Shown: piece after piece, positions 56,701 through 64,000 of the stretch
Layout: each line of letters opens with the position of its first letter
Numbering within the stretch: the first letter of the stretch is position 1
Source: Undaria pinnatifida
Taxonomy: Eukaryota; Sar; Phaeophyceae; Laminariales; Alariaceae
NCBI GenBank assembly: GCA_012845835.1
Contig: JABAKD010000026.1
Coordinates: forward strand, 2,626,546 to 2,690,545
Direction of reading: 5' to 3'
DNA length: 64,000 bases
The notes under the pieces: generated by a model
What the model saw: only the letters and a program-made list of their open reading frames with translations
Database searches by the model: none
What the model was told of the DNA's origin: nothing
Translations under genes and position numbers: made by a program

Positions 56701-59700
56701 CCCAATTCTTGACGAGATTTGAATGTCAGCCCGTTTTGGGCTAATCTTGGCAAAAATTTGGAAAATCGTGTTCCTTCGTATAAAAACTTCAAACCAACCA
56801 CGCCCCGTAACCAGAACGAACTGCAATGGAAAGCTCTCGCAAAAAGGATCTACAAGATGCTACAGAAACACGTCTTATTTTTTGTTCCACACGAGGTACA
56901 GCCGTTGAAGTGGTGCAAAAATGAACTCTTCCGAGATTTAGGACCCCGTTCCCATTAGCACCAGGCTACGTCAGTACAAGGATTGACTACGTCGGTTTTA
57001 CTCACATGCGAAGGTGGTGAAGAGGTTGAGGAAGTTGGGGTAGTTGTACATGGGGATCGTCTCCAGCTGCAGAACCAACGAAAACAGTAAAGCCCGGCGA
57101 ACAAGGCGCGAACAAGCCGCCAGGTTGCAGTCAAGTACGAAGCAGCGAGCAGCAGTACGGCGGCAAAGTGATTATTATGGCGTGGAAAGACGGCACTCAA
57201 AATCCAAGTGATACTTGTATAAAAATTGCTCCAAGTGAAAATATTTTTCAAACTTTAGTTGTGAGTTCAGCCAGTTGAAGGGTCGATGGTCAATCTTTGC
57301 AAGCTGCGTGATAAGTGGCACTTGAAAAGCATACATTTCCCGGCATTAGCCGAACCACGAGGTAACAAAGCCATACAGTGACTGCTGTTGTGCTCGTGCT
57401 CCGCTGGCATGTCGCACGAGTATACACGAGTACGTATAGTACCGCACCGGTCGCCCCGGTGGCGTATCAGGTTATCCTCGAGCCTGGTATAGGTCAGTTT
57501 CGTGAGTTCGAGCCCCGCCGAGTGCATACTCGTTGAAATTCGTAGGGGCTTTTTCTTGTGCACAAATTGACTTGCGGAAAGCGCGAGAGCTTGAGTTACC
57601 AACACTCGATGAAAAATCGACGAGCAGTGGGATTGCTGAACCCTATGCGCGATAAAAATTGAAGGCAAGAACAGGGGGGAAGAAGGGACGACACCTGTGA
57701 CCACGGCTTGTCCAGAAGCTGGAAAGCACAAGTGTGAAAAAAAAAAGTACCGCGGCATCAGGTATGATACGATGTATTTCCATACTCGTCATTTGTATTG
57801 TAGAACATTTTGTTTTAGCTAATAGTTTTGCGTTTTACCTTTCACCACGTCCAGGAGTTTGTAAAGATTAGGAACGTTCACGCGTATCGCACTAGACTCG
57901 TATTGCCTCAGTTTGGAACGTAGGAAAAACATTGGAACGTTCACTTGTTACTGTTGTACGATGGACCTAAAACAGCCGTCAAATCGAAGGTAAATACCAG
58001 GTGCATCGTAGTGAATAACAGCAGCAGCAGCGGCTGTTGCGGAGCATCGCGTACTAGGTACTGCTGCCGGTACGGTCGGGTGGTGTTGTGACGTCACCGA
58101 ATCGAACGAGTCAGCATACAGCACACGACACCAAATAAGAAACGGGGTACTAAGACACGCGGACTGCTCTTTACCGGAACATGGTACACCCGGGAGCCGT
58201 TACACTGAAAATATAACACGTACGAGTAGAGCGCGCCTTGTCCTAATTGAAAACCCAGCCCGGGGCGGTGTTTCTGTGGTTATGTACCAAGGTACAGCTT
58301 AGTAGGTGTCCTGTACTCCGTACCCGTGGTACCTAACCTGGTGCCCACCAAGTACCGGGTACCGGTATGTGTTACCACAAAGCGCTACGACGGTACCATA
58401 CCGTGCCTACGGCATAGAGTAGTGGGCCTGAAATCCCTTGCCAAGGCACTTCGTCCGCCTTATCCGCTGAAAAGGCGGTTACCCTCCTATAGGACCTTTG
58501 AGATGCCGTCAATAGAGCGGTTACCGCCCTAATGAAGGAACACCGCGTTTGCGTTTACGGGCAGTAAAACGGTACGAGTGGCGGGATACACGCTTAACGC
58601 GAAAGAACATGGTATTGCGCTACTGAACATAATACCCGCGATCCATGCGCAGCGTTCCGTCGAGTTCCATCGATGTTGGTGTACGACATTCTCCGCAAAT
58701 TGTCGCGCGAGACGCGAGAAAAACGTCAAAAATAATTTGAGGTTGACGGTAATAAAATATTAATAGCAGACAACCGGTGGCAACGCTCGTGGTATCATGT
58801 TTGTATTAATACACTAGCACGTGGCACTAAAAGTTCCCGAGCATCCAGTTTTGTCAGCTGCCAGCTAAGTCAGCCCGCGAGGTCGCTTGTTTCGCAAGAG
58901 GAGGTGCTGTTGAACTTAAGAGCGAAGCGAAGTTGAACGTCGATGTACGAGGGCACATGGTGCCGGTAAGTTGTAGCAATGGTTAGCTGCGGTAGCATAG
59001 TGCCTGCTGTACCGTACCTATGACCGTGTACTGTTGTGCCTGGTATAGTCTAATCTACTACCTGTAGAGTACTGCTGTATCGCCCCAGTATGTTTGGTAT
59101 GAGCACCAACTTTGCACTTTTGGATGGAAAAATGGGATACCGCAACAACAACTCGTACCTTTTGAAATACTTTGTTCGCGAGGCTGACGAACACCATGGC
59201 AATGAAGCTAAGCAGGAGCCCTCTCTGGCGTCTCTTCATGATCACGGACCGCGCCAGGTCCTCGTCGCCGGAAGGAAACTCGCCGGACACCTTGCACAAT
59301 ACAGTAATCAAGGCAAGGTTGAAGGTTGCAGCAAAAGGGTGCAGTAGGTTCCAGCGAAACAGAAAACCTTGGCACACTCAGAAGAGGCCGGGATAGGCAG
59401 CAGGCAACTCGCCGATCGGATGCAAGTGGGACTGCCCAGAGCGTTCCGAGTGCTCGTCGCCTGGTATGCGAGGGTGCGCGAATCCCGTGCAGCGACGCGA
59501 GTGCTATCGGGACGATGGCATTTATCAGGCTGCCTCCGATGCTTTTAGTTGCTGTGCCTGCTACACGTACAAGGCGTGCAAGGCTGTAGATAAAACTGCC
59601 GTAGCACTGAAAGCAGCAGCAATGGTACGGTTATTAGTGTACAAATTGTCCACTTTTCACCTCTCGGAGTAGCAGGTACTCGTCCAGTTCTTCCTCGACG

Positions 59701-59777
59701 GTCGGCACATGGTCATGGGGTACATATCTTAGATGATCCAGGAATTCCTCGGGCTGCTGTGGCAAAGCACCGCTCAT
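47754..59777 (-). CDS. CRT-like (chloroquine-resistance-transporter-like) membrane transporter, eight exons
   Basis: Exons in transcript order: 59777-59661, 59290-59159, 57066-57006, 55539-55355, 53689-53421, 50903-50663, 50134-50075, 48149-47754. All seven introns are GT-AG and the phases join without a break, giving 486 residues. The start MSGALPQQPEEF has A at -3; an in-frame ATG at 59867 would add 30 residues. About ten membrane segments follow an acidic 60-residue N-terminus: TM1 GLLLSFIAMVFVSLANKVF (62-80), TM2 near 93-113, through TM10 LGLMFVMTGLVVYRFGPAL (about 380-398), then a charged 85-residue tail. The pattern NKVFQK...PMYNYPNFLNLF, VYKEMALGE and EHPDNCWPG is that of the CRT/CLT family in the drug/metabolite transporter superfamily. 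Asn78-Lys79 aligns with Asn75-Lys76 of Plasmodium CRT, so the basic pore residue is kept. Relatives move drugs, amino acids, peptides or thiols across vacuolar or plastid membranes; the substrate and membrane here are unknown. No plastid presequence is evident. Confidence 0.9.
48381..48409 (-). repeat. Echo of the exon 8 start with its 3' splice site
   Basis: Bases 48406-48381 match the first 26 bases of exon 8 (48149-48124) at 24 positions, and CAG sits where the acceptor should be. It lies 257 bp upstream of the real acceptor. Splicing to it would read GNVLFALPFVGR and then lose the frame, ending in a stop near 48140, so it is a decoy or a site for a truncated isoform. Confidence 0.75.
48440..48540 (-). 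mobile_element. Family B MITE-like terminal sequence, copy 2 (intronic)
   Basis: AACGCAGCTTGTAAAGATGA, then AAATTCGTCGAACTCACAGC and TGACGTTCTGAA, matching 2955-3035. Confidence 0.5.
50135..50662 (-). other. Intron 6 of the CRT-like gene, with a family Q fragment
   Basis: Donor GTGAGG, acceptor ACAG. 50262-50420 is a plus-strand family Q 3' end (CATTCCAGGATGACTGGAGC ... GAGAACAAGAACAACAACAA), antisense to the host gene. Confidence 0.65.
50951..50987 (-). repeat. Echo of the exon 6 start with its 3' splice site
   Basis: 50987-50951 matches the true junction at 50917-50881 at 33 of 37 bases, including the CCCAG acceptor, 70 bp upstream. Use of the echo would read WVATFQF and then stop, so it cannot replace the true site. 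Confidence 0.8.
52975..53165 (+). repeat. Dispersed repeat R, copy inside intron 5
   Basis: AACTCAGATCCGGGGTCACT, CCCACTACGGCGGTATGTG and TTATCGCGAGAAGAATTGCG; antisense to the host gene. It separates one intronic duplicate from the exon 5 echo, so it arrived after that duplication. Confidence 0.65.
53178..53244 (-). repeat. Echo of the exon 5 end with its 5' splice site
   Basis: 53244-53187 matches the last 58 bases of exon 5 (53478-53421) at about 48 positions, followed by the identical donor GTGAGAATG. It lies about 235 bp into intron 5. The copy has stops in the exon frame, so it is not a usable exon. Confidence 0.8.
54826..54891 (-). repeat. Echo of the exon 4 end with a 5' splice-site-like GT
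   Basis: 54891-54833 matches the last 59 bases of exon 4 (55413-55355) at 49 positions and would read KIFASTYSGGSIVIVLAR against QIFASTYLGGSLIILLTQ in the real exon. A GT sits at the donor position. It lies about 460 bp into intron 4. Confidence 0.8.
55001..55291. repeat. 33-bp minisatellite beside the exon 4 splice donor
   Basis: Nine units of ATCATCGCGGTGTCACCYGA followed by GTGACTGAGGGGA (plus strand), 64 bp from the end of exon 4. On the gene's strand several units read CACTCAGGTGACACCGC, close to the true junction TTACTCAG-GTACCGCC. The array therefore probably grew from a duplicated donor region. Confidence 0.85.
55540..57005 (-). other. Intron 3 of the CRT-like gene
   Basis: Donor GTGAGT, acceptor GCAG. 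No repeat partner in the window and no ORF of note; a C-run at 56156-56168. Confidence 0.65.
57067..59158 (-). other. Intron 2 of the CRT-like gene, with a SINE-1 copy
   Basis: Donor GTACGA, acceptor GCAG. Apart from the SINE at 57446-57745 (antisense), no feature was recognised; short GGTACC-rich repeats lie at 58310-58410. Confidence 0.65.
57446..57745 (+). mobile_element. tRNA-derived SINE-1, copy d, with 8-bp target duplication
   Basis: Head ACCGGTCGCCCCGGTGGCGT, B-box region GAGTTCGAGCCCC, the standard body, and a poly-A end. AGTACCGC flanks it at 57438-57445 and 57746-57753. It lies in intron 2 antisense to the gene. The clean duplication suggests a fairly young insertion. Confidence 0.85.
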
Positions 59778-60422
59778 GGTTATCGTGCGGTAAAAGTATG
59801 GTCTAATTCTGGGCGCAGAGCTTCGATGGATAGTGGTTGCGGCGGGGACAGAAAAATACACCTCCATGAAAAGTACGCCATTGCCCCACTACAAACCTTC
59901 GACGCGGAAAAGAATAAAAAAGTAAAAAACGGAAAGCAGAAAAAAAGCACGGAAACTGCCCGCATGCGGGTGCATGCATGAACAACGCACAGCACCTACG
60001 ACAACTCGTACTGCAAAACAACTGTTAGATCGAAGGGATAGATACATTAGAAAATACAATTGGATAGCTTGTCAAACATTGTCCATGCGCGCCGCATGCG
60101 TATGATACGAGTATGCAGCTCTGGTACACGTCGTCAGTAAAGTAGAGTACTACAGCACGTCGTGGAAATGATGTACGTACGCAGTCAGTCCCGGGGTTGG
60201 ACACATATATATCGCGTTGAGCGAACAGCGACAGTTCACTCGGCACAGGAGGAGTGAATGCAGCTTCCCCCCCCACTTTCCCCTCATACTTTCAATCCTC
60301 ACTCATGTATGTACGTCGATGGGGCAAAAGACGTTACGCAGCACCCGTTTGGAACTTAAAGAAGAGAGGAGGGGAACTCTGTCGTAGTATGACCACACAC
60401 ATCCAGCATTTCGGCTCGAGGT
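59778..60422 (-). other. 5' flank of the CRT-like gene
   Basis: Should hold the 5' UTR and promoter. No TATA box at a convincing distance or initiator can be assigned. A K/KN-rich open frame at 59733-59981 (plus) is antisense to exon 1 and not credible. Confidence 0.4.
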
Positions 60423-61640
<1,218 letters not shown>

Positions 61641-61644
61641 AATA

Positions 61645-61830
61645 ATATTCAAATACACTCCGGCTGTGAGATCAGAGATATATATGTAGGGGCTTGTTAT
61701 ACGCGTGGTGCTAGGTCTAGGCGATCGTGCGGGTGGTTGGAAAAGAGGGGGCGTTGGAGGGGGGGTTGAGGGGGGTGGGGGGAAATAATGAAAACTACGT
61801 CATGGATGGTCAGAAAGATTATTATATAAT
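61645..61830 (+). mobile_element. Family A, nested terminus and module
   Basis: TAATATTCAAATACACTCCG, then TATGTAGGGGCTTGTTATAC and GGTGCTAGGTCTAGGCGATC; the same odd junction as at 20891-21060, so both come from one ancestral rearranged element. Confidence 0.55.
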
Positions 61831-61984
61831 TCGTGCCAAGACGTACCCGAACTACGACGAGCGGATATCTCAGACACGCGCGCAACATGCTATTAGTCGT
61901 ACGGCTGCGCGCTCCCACCACTAGAATATGGTAGGCAAACCGCAATGTGCGGCACTGCTGTACTTATGTCTGGTCGCTCTATAC

Positions 61985-62150
61985 CTGGGTCTCAGATGTT
62001 GGTTGTATATAGCACTGCTACCCTCTGAGCTATACGCAGTCACGTTACTGCGTACCGGTAGCTCAGTGGGTAGTGCTATATAACCAACAAACGATATGTC
62101 GTGGGTTTGCGTACCTCGTAGCTCAGTGGGCAGTGCTATATAACAAACAA
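61985..62150. pseudogene. Cluster of three tRNA A-box-like sequences
   Basis: TAGCTCAGAGGGTAGCAGTG (minus, about 62036-62010), GTAGCTCAGTGGGTAGTGCT (62059) and GTAGCTCAGTGGGCAGTGCT (62118), each followed by ATATA-AC. A B-box-like GTCGTGGGTTTGCG follows the second. None folds into a tRNA cloverleaf, so they are tRNA-derived remnants. Confidence 0.4.
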
Positions 62151-63420
62151 CAGAAGGGTTCTGTGATCGCCAGGGGACATTCCGTTGTGCATCTTCAGGT
62201 AGATGTGTACATGGATCTTGCCGGGTACCGTATTATACCAGGAGACATCCGTCGTTTATAATCGAGCGGTGCCATTTTTTTCAGACATCCACAGCCAACA
62301 CAGAGTATGGGAGACGCGCCAAAGAGGCTGAAACTTCGTGAGGGTGAGAAGAGTGACGAAACGTGCCTATAATAGAGTTGACGTTTGCGCCGCCCTGTGG
62401 CCTTGACCAAATCCCGAGAGTCGCAACTTCGAGAGAGAGAGAGTTCTCCCACAAGCGGAACAGGGCGAGCATACAGTACAGCTAGTTAGTAGTACTGAGC
62501 ACATAAGAACGAGCACGCTGTTATTGGAATATAGACTACATATTTTGGTCTGGGAGATACCCTTTTTCATTCATCATAATATGCTAAGACCTCGAAAGGG
62601 GTCATTAGAACTGTGGAACCAGTCTTGCTGGACCCCAATCTGTGCCTGCTATACTTTTGGTCCTGGAACTAAATGTTGTGGGAACTGCCAGATGATAACT
62701 AAGGCTAGATACTAGGCCGTACATGGGTTAAAATCTAAGCTGACAACTCGTTCGGTGTGCCGTTGCAATGCTGTAAAGCATGATAAATAAAACAAAAATC
62801 ACTCTGCATAGCAAGTAGAATAATAGAATAATAGAGCATGGCGCGGAGATAGTAGTGGAGCCCACTAAAAAGCACGTGCTTTTACAGCTCGGCTGGCGCA
62901 CACCACTGCAAAATTTTGGGCCACACTCAATGGTTTACAGAAGCAGCAGTAACCCGACGATAGATAGAGCAGCGACGACATCGCCTCAAAGTCTCGACCA
63001 GGTCGAGAACTGCGTTATGTAGAGCTAAACACACAAATACACGAATTATGATGCTGCTGATGCATATAATATGACATCTACATATCGCACATAGACATAA
63101 ATCGCACATGGTGCGTATATACCGTGACTACATTGATTTCCAAAGCACATGCCGGTATCATTTATTTATTATACGTGCTGCACACCCCAAGAACAAACCT
63201 CACGGCCGATTGGCGCAGAGTATCCATCCACGGACAACTATTAGAAACTGCTGTACTGGGCGTCTCCTCCTATTACAAGACGGAGCACTGGAACATCGGC
63301 AGCCTGGCTTTTTCTCGTTGATCCGAACGGTCGACAACCACTACAAAAACGGGTAACTATTGCATGAAGCAGTGCGTGCGCGTGCTGGGCACACAGTCAC
63401 AAGCCTCATAAATTTCCCGC
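62151..63420. other. Intergenic stretch between the two host genes
   Basis: No supported feature. A GAGA run lies at 62432-62441. The part next to 63421 should contain the aminotransferase 3' UTR. Confidence 0.45.
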
Positions 63421-63522
63421 TTAAGCCGAGCCGGTAACCTTGCCCAGCGCCTGGTCAATGATCGACAGTGCCGTCGATACATCGGCGGCAGTGGCGACCA
63501 GAGGAGGAACGAACCGCACCAC
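63421..63522 (-). CDS. Last exon of a class III aminotransferase, probably acetylornithine aminotransferase (partial)
   Basis: After an acceptor CTGGTCAG the minus strand reads VVRFVPPLVATAADVSTALS and then IIDQALGKVTGSA before a stop. The V-V-R-x-V/L-P-P-L-V, hydrophobic helix and 'ALxIIDxAL' ending is the usual C-terminus of acetylornithine/ornithine-type PLP aminotransferases. In acetylornithine aminotransferase the enzyme makes N-acetylornithine in arginine synthesis, normally in plastid or mitochondrion of algae. PLP-binding Lys and other catalytic parts would be in upstream exons beyond the right edge. Phase-0 start is assumed. The subfamily is not certain from 33 residues. Confidence 0.65.
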   Translation of the reverse strand: MVRFVPPLVATAADVSTALSIIDQALGKVTGSA

Positions 63523-64000
63523 CTGACCAGAGCAACAGCAAGGTGATCAATGGTAGCACCAGACAAGGCAACCGCGGACAACATCAGACAGGGCATCTAA
63601 TGGCAGCACCAACGCAACCAATAGCAGCATCAGACAGAGGGTAACCAATGTCAGCATCAGAAGCGGGAACCGCAACACAGGCCAGCGCAGAGGACAAAAA
63701 TGAGGGGGAGGGGGAGGGTGTAACATCAGATATATCACGCAGCTTGCAAAGATAAGTATCGACCCTAAATTCATCGAACTCACAACTGACGTGTTCAGAA
63801 GTGTTTTTTCAAATATCATGCATGGCCGTAGTCCGTAGGATCATAGACTCAAGCATGTCTACAATGCCGGGACAGAGCACGGCGGGTTTTCAGGCGTTAT
63901 AGTGCTCACGAGGGCGGGAGGTCGTTGCTTCAGAAGCGTTATTTTTGGGGCTAGGGCATCCACTAAAAGCGACATGATTAGTGCAGTCCCACCAAGTTAA
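63523..64000 (-). other. Intron of the aminotransferase gene, with family B and repeat C
   Basis: 63540-63660 is a degenerate CAGCATCAGACAGGGYAACC-type tandem. 63735-63805 is a family B terminal piece (ACGCAGCTTGCAAAGATAAG ... GAACTCACAACTGACGTG). 63807-63895 is repeat C (CATGCATGGCCGTAG, GCCGGGACAGAGCACG). No further exon was recognised before the window edge. Confidence 0.55.

Overview
The window is eukaryotic nuclear DNA: dense in transposons and simple repeats, poor in genes, and with long GT-AG introns. The most likely source is a photosynthetic stramenopile, probably a brown alga. That is inference from three things: an intron-rich gene for a chloroquine-resistance-transporter-like (CRT-like) protein; LINE and Ty3 remnants whose wording I remember from brown-algal genomes (memory, not a search); and short interstitial TTAGGG-type tracts. 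No rRNA, CRISPR array or bacterial-style operon is visible.

Only two host genes can be supported. A complete CRT-like transporter lies on the minus strand from 59777 to 47754. It has eight exons whose junctions are all GT-AG and in phase, giving 486 residues and about ten membrane segments. The last exon of a class III aminotransferase, probably acetylornithine aminotransferase, lies at 63522-63421 on the same strand; the rest of that gene is beyond the right edge.

Bases 1-26600 are almost entirely repeats. The main one is a terminal-inverted-repeat family, here called family A. It is built of modules separated by G-runs and occurs from a 183-bp miniature form up to a 3.3-kb fold-back copy at 4773-8049. 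Others are miniature LTR elements (TRIM-like, about 370 bp) with a tRNA-like core; a tRNA-derived SINE of about 300 bp; a retroposon family with an (AAC)n tail (family Q); LINE 3' ends; and smaller dispersed repeats R, C and D. Bases 26990-32050 hold a LINE remnant (minus) abutting a Ty3-type fossil (plus). Bases 32050-47750 hold no recognisable gene, with more family A, TRIM, R, C and D copies.

The most unusual signals are inside the CRT-like gene. Four exon edges (exons 4, 5, 6 and 8) each have a degenerate second copy, with its splice dinucleotide, inside the neighbouring intron. A nine-unit 33-bp minisatellite beside exon 4 looks built from that exon's 5' splice site. A 24-base stretch of exon 7 is nearly the reverse complement of the first bases of exon 8.
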